Positions 43,471 to 54,165 of a DNA stretch of 64,000 nucleotides are shown in pieces (the first letter of the stretch is position 1; each line of letters starts with the position of its first letter). The notes below the pieces were generated by a model. That model was given only the letters and a program-made list of their open reading frames with translations, did not search any database and was not told the DNA's origin. The stretch comes from Halichondria panicea. Taxonomy: Eukaryota > Porifera > Demospongiae > Suberitida > Halichondriidae. The position numbers and the translations under genes were made by a program. The stretch lies in contig NC_087379.1 of the NCBI RefSeq assembly GCF_963675165.1, forward strand, positions 5,721,442-5,785,441, given 5' to 3'.

Positions 43471-43929
43471 ATAGGGCCGTAGATAGCTTAGGTTTTCTGG
43501 GGTGGTAACATAACAGCAGACACAATTTACTAAAAAAAAAAAGGTCAACTCATATCCTACGAGTATAGCTGTTTATGACAACTTGTAACTTGTTGTGGCA
43601 CCAACTTAGCTATTCATGGAGCAAGAAAAGCTCTGCCTAAAAAAAAGGTAATAGCTTTTTCCAGCAGGCTAGCTGCATGCATGCGAAAAATGGTTTGGAA
43701 TGACCCATTCTTGAATTGCAAAATTGCACCCAAATGCAATTCAAGTAACCAAAAATGGGTCATTTCTTTTTTTACAGTGCAACTTTGTTCACCTTACGTA
43801 ATTATAGCAGCACGCTAAATATAGACCAAGTCCTGTATGTACTTTGGCTGATCGAACACTTTTTATATATACGCGTACGCTAGAATATAAATTAAGCGTA
43901 AGCCTGTAAGACCATGCCCCAATTCGCGT

Positions 43930-44640
43930 ACGTAGAGTACAGAAAACTTTTATCACTCCCTTCCCCTTCAGAGCTTCCATAAAAGCCTCTGGAGTACCAC
44001 TTTTGGACCTCAGTGTCACCAGAGCGCTGTGCTCAAGGCCAAGTTGGACCAGTCTCTTTGCCTGGGCTGCAGTAATGCTTGGCTTCCCCAGAGACCTGAT
44101 GAGGGCATCAAATCGGTGGAACCTCTACTTTTGTGAGGTCCATAGCTCCATCTGCTTCTTAGCAGACCGAATAGGGAGGTTGGGGAGGCAGCTGATCAGT
44201 GCATGGTGTGTCATAACTGCCTCCATCGCCAGGACATCTGGAAATGCCCTATGAGCTCCTGTGCATGAGTATGATCATAATATAACACAGTTTGCCAACC
44301 TTCCAGACAAGTTCTATCGTGTGTAAGTATAGGTCCTACATCCCAAGTTTTTTTGCCAGCAAGGTGACTGTCCCCATTTTTCTTCCTGTGGACAATACAT
44401 GTGCATGTACAGTGAATAATTATGTAGTGGCCCCGGGTCAGGTATATAGAATCCATCATAGGAACCAACCCATTTTTTGTCATCACCCCTGTTCACAACA
44501 TTTTTTCGTACCTGACCACAGGACCATTCTGCTAACTTGGTGGCATGGATCTCCAGCTTCTGAAGGATGCGATGCCATTGTGTGATGGAACATGGTGGAA
44601 GACCCAACCATGCAGCCATTCAACCGAACGTATCAACGTG
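43930..44640 (-). mobile_element. decayed transposon protein, superfamily uncertain
   Basis: On the minus strand, pieces in order are WLGLPPCSITQWHRILQKLE, KNVVNRGDDKKWVGSYDG, FYLTRGHY, then a frameshift and FDALIRSLGKPSITAAQAKR with LVQLGLEHSALVTLRSKSG. The xSYDGxYxTRGHY pattern resembles a Mutator-like transposase family seen in cnidarian and sponge genomes. I hold this loosely. Several stops, so it is not functional. Confidence 0.4.
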
Positions 44641-45054
44641 CAGGTGGCCATTGAGGAGAAAGGACAACACTGCCATGGATAGTATTGTTGCCATGAACAG
44701 CTCAAATCGTGGATAGTACAACGTCCAAAGCACTGAAGAGAAACGCCTCCACTCGACACAAATGAAGACAGTGTATTAACATCAAGAGACAACCAACCTG
44801 CTGTGCGACTAATGCTAGTTTAGGAACTTGGACACTCGTGCTGATTGTACCGAGACTGGGGTCTGTTGGCATACTTGCGTTTGTCCCATCTACTACTGAA
44901 GGCACTCCTTTGCTACAAATCTGGCTCTGTATTTATGTGGATTGTGTTATTTTGTTATTGTTTGTGTAGCTACCTGATTTTTTTGCAGCTTGTAGTTAAT
45001 TTAATTGAAGATATTCTCACCAAACCACAATGTTGTTACTTGTGGTTACTACTA

Positions 45055-45388
45055 CCGTAAGACCTCGATTTAAAGCGACACTTTTTTTTAATAATTACGA
45101 AGCCAGAGGTCGCTTCTTTTGGAGGTTGAAAAATTATATTGAAGTCCTGGTGTCGCATATTTAGAGGGTCGCATCTAACTTTACAGAGTCCACTTGCCTC
45201 GATTTCAGGTCGCTTAAAAACACTATTTTCCAATCGAGGCTAGGGAGTGGCTACATTTACCTCTATTTAGAATGCGACATTAAAAAATAATTGTCAACGC
45301 AGCTGTCGCTATTTTTAGAGGTCAGAAAATTGCTGAAGCTCCTGGGTGTCGCACATTTGGAGGGTTGCCTTAAATCGAGGTCTTACGG
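45055..45388. mobile_element. mariner-type MITE (CCGTAAGACCTCG)
   Basis: Ends ccgtaagacctcgatttaaa and its near inverse are flanked by TA on each side. The interior repeats gtcgcat/gtcgctt words in both arms. 334 bp, non-coding. Confidence 0.75.
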
Positions 45389-45957
45389 TATACTAGCGTA
45401 TGCATTGAAATTGAGTGCAAGTCTCAGATTGCACACGTGATCTAAACGTTGCATTTTTGTGGTTAAGTTATGTCAATTTGTTACTATGTGCGCCCACCCT
45501 TAAACGAAAAATTCCCTGGATCAAAGGAAATTATCAGAGCAATAACCAATACTTTTTCGGAGCTGGTGATGCTAAAAAGTTCAAAGAAACCTTGTGGTGT
45601 CCATGATTCAGAAAAGCAAGAACAATTTGTTTGACATATTGAATACTCATGATGATAAACTGTTTTGAAACAATAAACATCCTGAATGGTAACACTTGTT
45701 CGATCCCTATACAGAGAATGGCAGGACACCAATTGTAAAGGCCACTGCACTAAACATTTTTTCCATTCTTGTTGCCTTTTGACCTCTGAGATCAAAGGAA
45801 ATGCAGTGCCAATATATAGCATATTGCACTGTGGTCAGTTCTGTATATGGCATACAGAAATAGAGTGAAGATCCCATCTCCCATCCAATCATAAGACAGT
45901 TATGCATTATTATGCTAGACAGCATAATAGCTAATGCATGGCAGTTACTATATATAG

Positions 45958-46098
45958 GTTATAGGCTGAGTCCAAGGTCTCTATGGGGTTTTGAGAACCG
46001 AAGGTCCGAGGCTGTAGCATCCCGAGCGTAGCGAGGGTGCTACTAAGGGCCTAAGGGTCTCAAAACTCCATAGTGACCGTTGGACGAGGCCTATAACT
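45958..46098. mobile_element. short palindromic element
   Basis: ggttataggctgagtccaag, ggtctctatggggttttgag and their inverses form a foldback of about 140 bp with a short loop rich in gaggtgctac-like words. Possibly a MITE; target duplication not resolved. Confidence 0.5.
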
Positions 46099-46189
46099 GA
46101 TTTAGAATAGTGCTAAGCAAGCTAAGCTATTATTAACACAAAGAAGACTCTGTTTCTACAAACCTCAAGCAACATTAAAAGCTTTGCTC

Positions 46190-46345
46190 TGGCTAGTCTA
46201 CATAAAAAAAAACTCACATTGAAGGCAGTTTCCGTCTCTTGCATAGCAAAACCGGTTAATAGAAAGTTGCTATTCTACTTAGTAGTTAGCTCTGCACTAG
46301 AGCACTAGCTATTGGTAACTGCAAGAGTGAGATAAAAGCTACAAA
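46190..46345 (+). repeat. dispersed repeat fragment
   Basis: ctcacattgaaggcagtttc through ctgcactagagcactagcta and gcaagagtgag matches the 35.5-kb family in the same orientation. Confidence 0.45.
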
Positions 46346-46821
46346 GCGGCACTGCAGAACACACAGTCAAACAGCAACTGGAATAAATGCGAGAAGTTTA
46401 TTTTCCAGGAAGTGGGCGTGTCCGGAAGCAAATAGCTGGTGCCATTGTGTGAGTAGCTGCCTGTAGTTAGAGCTGTGTAGCATAGACCCAGACCACTGTT
46501 AGAAGCTGTTTAAAGCTCAGAAGGTAAGTACAGAAGTTGGTTTTGTAGTATATGTTTGAAATTAGGGGTATACTTCAAGTTGAAGCAAGTTTTGTTGAGT
46601 AATGTAGCCAAAATTGCCATTCCTGTAAACATGATTTTGGGCTTTTACATGGAGTAGCTAGTCTGTTACGGGTGGGACACAACTTCTAACTATATAAGTA
46701 TGTTCCAATGTTATTAAGCTAAGTGTATGCAGAGTTTTGTAAGTGTATTCTCTTTGCAACAATTTGTCAGTTGACTTTTGTAGATGGCACTACATTGTGA
46801 ATATATCATAATAGTATGTAA

Positions 46822-47096
46822 GGCCACTCCAAGTGATACTCTGGTTTCTGGTCCACCGCCCGCATCAGATTTTATTATTGGATTTCTATCTCATTATTGG
46901 ATTTCTATCCCATTATTTCTACTACACATGCGCATAATGGTCCATGTGGTACAAAATAGTGTGATAATGATATTTATTTGCAAAATAATGAGATTCATAA
47001 GGTGAAATTGATAATGACATAATGAGAAAAGCCGCCCGCCCGCATGCAATTAGAAAAACTTCAGGACCAGAAACCAGAGTGTCACTTGGAGTGGCC
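46822..47096. mobile_element. Harbinger-like MITE, TAA target
   Basis: Ends ggccactccaagtgatactc and its near inverse (cacttggagtggcc) are flanked by TAA (46819-46821, 47097-47099). The match continues through ctctggtttctggtcc. 275 bp. The 3-bp TWA duplication fits PIF/Harbinger. Confidence 0.8.
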
Positions 47097-47099
47097 TAA

Positions 47100-49030
47100 A
47101 CAATACAAAGAGCATAGTTAAAACATTATCTATGGTTAAACGTTCAGTCATGTTTGCATATCTATCAATTCGTCTTTTACTCCAGGCCAGTCATGACTTT
47201 TGTCTCTATATTCTCCTTGTCACTGTCACTGGTCTTCGCTGTCCGAGTCCAATTCAATTTCCGGCTCTTTCGTTTCAGCAATCTCTCTGCAAATGGACCA
47301 GAAGTACACCCTGGTCCACAGCCACAGTAATAATGGCTGTATCCCACTGCTGCTAACATTTAGAAATGCTTAAAAACTCGCTATTACGTGGCAAATAACG
47401 GTGAGATTAATTAACCTGTTGCTCGTTAATGTTGGATGTTCAGGAATAATTTATGAGTAACATTACAGGTTTATTCCACTTGCTAGGTATACTAAATAAG
47501 CTGGGTAGGTTAGCTGAGCTTCTCTACAGTGGGGTAAGCATATACAGTGGTCTGTTCAGGCAATTCCTGATAAAAAAAATTATTTGACCTGTAATAATAG
47601 CGTATTTTTCATACCACACAGAATACAAGTACGACTGATCTGAACGATGCTTGGAATGTATTGAGGAGGACATCTGTTGGATGTAATACACAAAATGTGG
47701 CTTATTGTGTGCTCACATATCTCCGACTAGTACTATTTTGTGGTTTTTTATACAGCATTTTCAACGATGCATTTCTCGACTCTCAATGGGTCGACACGAA
47801 AAACAATTACATATAGATGTTCATCAATCCTATAAGATAGCACTGAACATGTTCAAATTCATCTCATACCTTTGCAACAATTTGTCAGTTCAGTTTGCTG
47901 TGGCATGTAAATTTGTCTAAATTTGTTTGTGTTGAAGTTTCTAAGCAAAGCCACATGGCGGCTTTGTGGCTATATTTAGTTCCTGCCATGTGTAATAGAT
48001 TGGTGCAGGAAGCAGGAAACAAACTGCAAGGGAAGAGAGTTATAAAAAAATGCTACTTTTGCGCAAGCAATTGCGAATAGCTCATTAATATATTCATGAG
48101 AAAATAAAACTCCACGTAGGAGCATGCGCTGGAACCATTGCGGTTCGACTGCACAAAGACTTTTAAAAATTAGTTTTTAATGATGCACTGCATCATCGTT
48201 ACTATGACTTCGGTGTACTTGTGCATGTACAAAATAGATGTTGCTAAGCATTCCATGTATAATTGTATGTATCATGTAAAAAATGTTAAATGCATGTAGT
48301 GAACATAATTATAATGGACCTCCATAGAAGACCTCTGAATGACTGAGAGGTCTCTATGAGAAACAAAGGACCTCCAAGTAACCAATCAGATTGCACCATT
48401 TGTGACAAGCATTTTCTAAACAATAATTATTGTAATTCCAGCCACTGAAAAGCAGAGCAAAAAACTACCATTATTTTTTTCGCATCTACCGTATAGCGCG
48501 AAATTTTTGAGGGGCTTAATTTTCGCGGATTTCGTGGGTTAGAATTCTACCACAAAAATTGTTCTTTAATTAGAATTACCTGCTATAACCAAGAATCTTG
48601 GGGATTGAGATATCTTAGTCAGTATACTGCAATGATCCACCCACGCGCAAACAATGGATATATACCAGGCCCTCTTTTCACTAAATAGCCTGGGCTAGCA
48701 GTCTATGAAAGTGTCTAGTTCGCTCAACAGCTCATTTTTGTGCCCCCACCAACACACACCGATCATTCTACCCCTGCTGTGTTCTGCGCATGAATGGGGT
48801 AACATTCCCAAACAGGGTTTCAAAGAGAGTAGGGGTGGGGGGTGCCCTGGGATTTCCCTTCCAGCCCAAGAGTTTGGGAAAATATGTTATTATCCGAGAA
48901 ACATAGCTTTGATTCTTGCTAACTCTCTCACGACTATTTCCGGGAGAGGACTGCTCATTTAAGCATTTCCCCCATTATATATACTACCAGCTAAATATCT
49001 TGTATTAAACCCTATGGCACAGTTACACAA
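47100..49030. other. gene-poor spacer
   Basis: No supported gene. A mariner-type MITE end (taccgtatagcgcgaaattt) is at 48489. A ggtttcaaagagagtagggg-type hAT5-like fragment is at 48.81 kb. Frames of 60-85 codons lack recognisable similarity. Confidence 0.4.
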
Positions 49031-49036
49031 TTATAC

Positions 49037-49120
49037 TTGAAAGTGTTTAGTCCTCCCTGGAGTGCATGGCAGACCTCCGTGCACTGAATGAGGGCATTGA
49101 CGGTGGAGCTCTTGCCAACA
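49037..49120 (-). pseudogene. LSG1 P-loop exon copy 5
   Basis: The minus strand reads VGKSSTVNALIQCTEV with damaged VCHALQGG..NTF; the P-loop is intact (GKSS) and the 5' part of the exon is cut at 49120. It lies 150 bp downstream, in transcription sense, of transporter J. Confidence 0.75.
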
Positions 49121-49347
49121 ATCAGTTTAGACAATAATTATTGTTGACTACCTTGCTATCACTACTGAAGTTGTCTCAAGGGGAGGAGTAATTTAAAAGG
49201 TCACTACTAGATTATAACAATCGTATTTCAACAACAATAATTTATTCACCAAACCTAAATATCTCGCTACTACACATGCAGCCATTGGGTCTCTGAGTCA
49301 GAATTACTCTCAAAGTGAACATCTAGATCTTAAACTTAAATTCAAAT

Positions 49348-51156
49348 TCACGATTGTGCATGATTAACATCCTTCTCGTAAACTTCTTCGATGTATTTCC
49401 TCACATTACAAAGTTCATCACGTTGCCGATACTGATACCTCTTCGCTGCTATTATGAAAACCACAACACCTGCGACTGAAATAAGAATGTTCACTAGGAA
49501 ATAAACCAGTCCAGCTCTAGGGGAGGTCTGCCAGAAACTAAACGGCAAAAGAACTCCAAGAACACCAATCAACTGAAAAAGTCCTTTAACAGCAAACAAA
49601 ATTCCGATGAGAAACCCTTTCATAGAGTGAGGGCTTTGAGCACAGATGAATTCAAACACTCCACCATAGATAAATACATAGGCCACAGCAACAAGGACTT
49701 GCTGAATAATGAGAATGTAGGGGCTGAGATGAAGTGTTTGATCAATCAGAGTTTCGTTATTAGTTGTATAGTTAAAATTAACCTGAGGACCAAACACTGA
49801 GCCAGCATTATGGCCACTAGGAAGAAGGTGACCAACGGTGTCGACAAACAGTGAGCAAAACAGACTAACAGTGATGAGACAAAGACCAATTCCAATTCGC
49901 CTCAGAATACCAGGAGAGTACTTTTGAAACAGAGGATGAATAAACTTGAGAAAAATAGGAACAAAAACAACAATAAAGACAGGGTACAGAGTGCCACCAT
50001 TAGTGAAGACCGAGTAAAAAATGTATTTTACCCTATTATCAGGCATGTAAAAGGGGTCTTCCGCCTCCATATGATTCCTCAGAATACTAAGAAAAGGTGC
50101 TGCAGCAATATCAGCCGTAAAGAAAGATCCAATTGAAAGTAAAATGACAACAATTCCAAAAAATGATTTCACATTCTCCACCTGCTCGGTAGTGAATGGT
50201 CCTCCATACTTGTCCTTGCCTAGATCCAGTCCAGTGGGTATGTCATCCTCCAAGACTGTAAAGGCAGCATTGCGTTGAATAGGAATCTTGTTTCTTCTTG
50301 CAAAGCCGACAACTCTTGCAACCTCTTTGTAAGGATTACTAGTGCCAGTGTCAGTAACAAACCACCTGCGCTTAGCAACACAGAATGTTACTGGTACACA
50401 AACTAGTACAACTAACAAGACAACTCCAAATAGAAAAAGGCTTATGAGACCAGAGGCATAAGCTGCACTCCATACCAGTTTCCCTAAGCTTATTCCAATA
50501 TAGAGTGTGAAGAGAAACCAATGAATGAAAAGAAAGCTGTCTCTAGAAGGTAATTGGTCAACCCCAAACTGAATAACATTGGCTAAAAATCCAGCAAATG
50601 CAATCCAAATGGATATAAGCAGAAAAAATCCAAGTACACCCATCGCTAACCCGAAAAAAGCCCATAGAGCTGTGTAGAAGGCGTCATTTCCACTAGATAA
50701 TATCAGTGGCCAAGCAATGGCGTTCACAATACCACCAATAACAGTCACAGTCAAGAGTCCACACCATGTGGTAAACACACCACATCTCACAACTTTATAT
50801 CTGCCATATCGAATATCTGCACAGTATCCGGCTAGAGGATAGAAGAGGAGCCAGAAAGCAGTTGCAGCATATGTGCACGTAGCTACAATTATCTCAATAG
50901 AGTCCAAACCAAATTGGGGTGTAACAAATACGAACAAGTAAACTTCAGGGTTCAGAAAACTACCATAGATCAACGACATTAAGACAGTCCAACAGAGAAT
51001 CATTATTGCAGCCTTTGATTTGATCAGCACACTTTTCTTGTTGCCGTCATTAATTGTCACGAGTGGTGTGGTTTCAGTGGCATCTCTGCTGGCATCTGGT
51101 GCAGGAGTTTCACAAAGGGAAGCTTGCTCTATAGTTCCTTGCTCACAACTAGCCAT
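49348..51156 (-). CDS. POT/SLC15-like transporter copy J, 602 aa, altered C-terminus
   Basis: Single open frame from MASCEQGTIEQASLCETP at 51156. It has all family landmarks: AGYCADIRYGRYKVV, FGVDQLPSRDSFLF (three residues, NDS, deleted in frame), AFTVLEDDIPTGLDLG, GGPFTTEQVENV and the extended loop with FNYTTNNET, which has potential N-glycosylation sites. Near the end a 4-bp insertion (tgca at about 49360) shifts the frame after VNH, so the last 20 acidic residues are replaced by AQS. The N-tail lacks the usual SNHxKYG segment. It could still make a transporter with a shortened tail. Closest relatives are A and F. Confidence 0.7.
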   Translation of the reverse strand: MASCEQGTIEQASLCETPAPDASRDATETTPLVTINDGNKKSVLIKSKAAIMILCWTVLMSLIYGSFLNPEVYLFVFVTPQFGLDSIEIIVATCTYAATAFWLLFYPLAGYCADIRYGRYKVVRCGVFTTWCGLLTVTVIGGIVNAIAWPLILSSGNDAFYTALWAFFGLAMGVLGFFLLISIWIAFAGFLANVIQFGVDQLPSRDSFLFIHWFLFTLYIGISLGKLVWSAAYASGLISLFLFGVVLLVVLVCVPVTFCVAKRRWFVTDTGTSNPYKEVARVVGFARRNKIPIQRNAAFTVLEDDIPTGLDLGKDKYGGPFTTEQVENVKSFFGIVVILLSIGSFFTADIAAAPFLSILRNHMEAEDPFYMPDNRVKYIFYSVFTNGGTLYPVFIVVFVPIFLKFIHPLFQKYSPGILRRIGIGLCLITVSLFCSLFVDTVGHLLPSGHNAGSVFGPQVNFNYTTNNETLIDQTLHLSPYILIIQQVLVAVAYVFIYGGVFEFICAQSPHSMKGFLIGILFAVKGLFQLIGVLGVLLPFSFWQTSPRAGLVYFLVNILISVAGVVVFIIAAKRYQYRQRDELCNVRKYIEEVYEKDVNHAQS

Positions 51157-51569
51157 TAATTGGTCTTACAGTGAGTGTAGCTACCTAAAGAATGTCCAGT
51201 TATTATAACAAAAAACAGCCCTTGTTTATATCTAATCTGAAAATCTGTGGCAGACTAATAGAATTATAGAGGAGCCCTACAACTGACAAACAGGCACCAG
51301 AAAATAATAAAAACGAATCACTTTTACTTGAACATTGAGGGCAAGCATACGTATAGATAATGTACTTACATCAATTGAACGGCTTCATTCAGTGAGGTAA
51401 AAAGCGTAAGTTTTGTTGATTCTATCGAGTGACATACGATACATATATACATGCAAACGAACATACATACAAACAGAAAAATGCATGTGTAAGTCGCTAG
51501 TGTATAGGGCTCGGCTTGCTTCGCTCTCCCAATCGGCACGCAAGTACATAATTATACATACACACCAAT

Positions 51570-51606
51570 AGCAGGACATAATAATCCAGCCACCCACCAT
51601 GATTCA
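51570..51606 (-). pseudogene. LSG1 exon 8/intron 8 junction copy (J unit)
   Basis: The minus strand reads atggtgggtggctggattat then tatgtcctgctat, nearly identical to the LSG1 exon 8 donor region at 1660-1628 (ggattattatgttccgctat). It lies upstream of transporter J, between it and the late-exon copy. Confidence 0.75.
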
Positions 51607-51905
51607 GTAATGGTTGGAAAAAACAAGATCACAAAAACCTACACCAAGCTTTGTGAAACACACTTTTTTAATCGAACAGATACCAAAGTTAAGGAGATTC
51701 CACCCACAAGCACTCCGCCAAAAGTACACCTGTCAATATGGTTGATTCCATTCCTTACCGATAGTAAGGTGTCATGCAGGGTACTCTGACAGTATTGGAT
51801 AGCACTGAAATCTATAGGCAGATACCTATTAGAGCTACGTTAATGATTACGACATATTCCTACGTAGGTTATGTGTTTTAGTGAGCACATTATTATTCCA
51901 CTTAC

Positions 51906-52140
51906 AGCCATAAGCTCCACACATGCAGCTCCTCAGCATAACGTGGTTAATTAAGGTCCTCCTCTTCCTGGGGTGTGGTAGTCTTATTCCGTAGGTCTCC
52001 TCGAGGACAAGCCGTGAGATTCTTGAGGCCACGAGGGATACTGAGGGAATGTGGTCCCTCATGCATCTGGTCTATGGTAGGATCCAATTTAGAGGTGGGG
52101 GAGCGATGGGCTACATGATCGAGGATTGAGCCTCTCACTC
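51906..52140 (-). pseudogene. LSG1 late exon copy (51.9 kb)
   Basis: The minus strand encodes TIDQM, then a 4-bp insertion (gcat), then RDHIPSVSLVASRISRLVLE and ETYGIRLPHP, then a frameshift before the EEDLN/..MLRS region, ending at gagctgcatgtgtgg. It corresponds to the LSG1 DQMRDHVPPVSLV..LEATYGI segment. It sits between P-loop copy 6 and the exon 8 junction copy. Confidence 0.8.
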
Positions 52141-52328
52141 AAGTAGAAAACGTGAACTAAATGAGTGTGTGCGTGGAGTAAGGGATGGTAATATATATAT
52201 ACAGGGTACAGTGTATATATATATAGTCGAACAATGAACTGCTAGGATATAAGAGGATATATTTCTAAACAAAGAAAGTACACAAATTGAATTCACATAG
52301 TTTCACTGGTTCAGCTTACACAAGTTAC

Positions 52329-52407
52329 ATGAAAGTGTTTACTCCTTCCTGGACTAGGACCTTCGTGCACTTATATTGATAGTGGAGCTCTTGCCAACAT
52401 TGGGATA
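52329..52407 (-). pseudogene. LSG1 P-loop exon copy 6
   Basis: The minus strand reads YPNVGKSST, then a deletion and a stop, then CTKVL and a damaged tail. The acceptor side (atacaggtgagagtatccc) is similar to copy 1. Confidence 0.75.
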
Positions 52408-52489
52408 CTCTCACCTGTATATAGACAATGGAAGGATATTTCAGATCTTCAGCACAGTGGTGGGTGGCCACAAAGTTTCTGAGTTACAG

Positions 52490-54160
52490 TATATCTGTAT
52501 GGCATGATATGGCAGGCCACTACTGAAAGTGCTATAAGTAATTATCCGTGTGGCTTTATATATAGCTGTGCGTTTAAAAATAGTTAGTCTCATTCCCAAG
52601 CCGATTTTCTTTAACATACCATAAAGATCACATGCAGGCAGAGAACATTTGGCTGGTTGATAGTTTTAGTTTAAGCAACATTGTTTACTCTATGTTCACT
52701 AATGGTGGCACTCTGTACCCCGCCTTTATTATTCTTTTTGTTCCTATTTTTCTCAAATTTCTTCATCCTCTGTTTCAAAAATACTTCCCTGGTATTCTGA
52801 GGCGAATTGGAATCGGTCTTTGTCTTGTCACTGTTAGTCTGTTTTGTTCACTTTTTGTTGACACAATTGGTCACTGTCTTCCTGGTGGCCAGAATACTAC
52901 TTCTGAAGTAGCATTCTGGCCACCAGGAAGATCAGTGTTTGCTCCTGTATAATGATTATGGTTATTTTGTTGCTCCTCCCTCCCTTCATCTCAGCCCCTT
53001 CATTCTCATTATTCAGCAAGTCCTTGTTGCTGTGGCCTATGTATTTATCTATGGTGGAGTGTTTGAATTCATCTGTGCTCAAAGCCCTCACTCTATGAAA
53101 GGATTTCTCATTGGAATTTTCTTTGCCATTAAAGGATTATTTCAGTTAATTGGTGTTCTTGGAATTCTTCTACCATTTAGTATCTGGCAAGACTCCCCTA
53201 GAGCTGGACTGGTTTATTTCCTGGTGAACATTCTTATTTCAGTTGCAGGTGTTATGGTTTTCATAGTAGCAGCAAAAAGATATCAGTATCGTCAACGTGA
53301 TGAACTGTGCAATGAACGAAAGTACATTGAAGAGTTTTACGAGAAGGCTGTTAATCACAATCTTGAATTTGAAGATCTAGATGTTCACTTTGAGAGTGAT
53401 TCTGACTCGGAGACCCATGTGTAGATAATAACATACTTTTATGCGAATAGTTTTATAAACTTGCGTTGGTTTGTATTACGTGTAATGTATTATATTATAG
53501 TAGTAATCCACTGAGTATTAGCGAAAGTACTTTTGGTGGTACCGGTATATGTACTGTACTTGCATTGGTGGGAATTATTGGTGTTGTGGTTGTTGTGGTC
53601 ACATTGAAGCCGGTAGTGGTAGCCACAGGTTCCATATGACCACAATGCATGCTCAATAGTTGCTGTGGCACTCCAAATTAAATCATACCCAATCCTCTAT
53701 AGCCTCATCACTATACCGGTTTTTCTCTTCTCTAAAGAAAATTGGCTTGGGAATGAGACTAACTATTTTTAAACGCACAGCTATATATAAAGCCACACGG
53801 ATAATTACTTATAGCACTTTCAGTAGTGGCCTGCCATACCGATTTTCTTTAGAGATGAGAAAAACCGGTATAGTGATGAGGCTATAGAGGATTGGGTATG
53901 ATTTAATTTGGAGTGCCACAGCAACTATTGAGCATGCATTGTGGTCATATGGAACCTGTGGCTACCACTACCGGCTTCAATGTGACCACAACAACCACAA
54001 CACCAATAATTCCCACCAATGCAAGTACAGTACATATACCACCAAAAGTACTTTCGCTAATACTAAATTTTCCTCAGTGGATTACTACTATAATATAATA
54101 CATTACACGTAATACAAACCAACGCAAGTTTATAAAACTATTCGCATAAGAGTATGTTAT
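52490..54160. repeat. inverted duplication around transporter copy K
   Basis: Sequence 52490-52615 (gtatggcatgatatggcagg ... ccgattttcttt) recurs in inverse at about 53745-53865. The 3' flank of K at 53440-53720 recurs in inverse at about 53870-54140, including ccggtatagtgatgaggcta and its inverse. The result is a long imperfect palindrome with a centre near 53.8 kb. It explains why K faces opposite to the rest of the array. Confidence 0.8.
52623..53424 (+). pseudogene. POT-like transporter copy K, inverted 3' half
   Basis: Begins mid-gene at KDHMQAEN, with no 5' half. It runs through IVYSMFTNGGTLYP, LRRIGIGLCLVTVSLFCSLF to GHCLPGGQNTTS. At 52880-52925 it contains a small palindrome (cttcctggtggccagaatac and its inverse), so the frame breaks at FAPV. 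The last 160 codons are then open to a tail ending SDSDSETHV. The only copy on the plus strand. Confidence 0.85.
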
Positions 54161-54165
54161 TATCT

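Noticed and set aside
47177-47359. 60-codon minus-strand frame with CGCGPGC..SDKENIETKV
   Set aside because: It looks like the tail of some transposon protein, but too little sequence remains to support a call.
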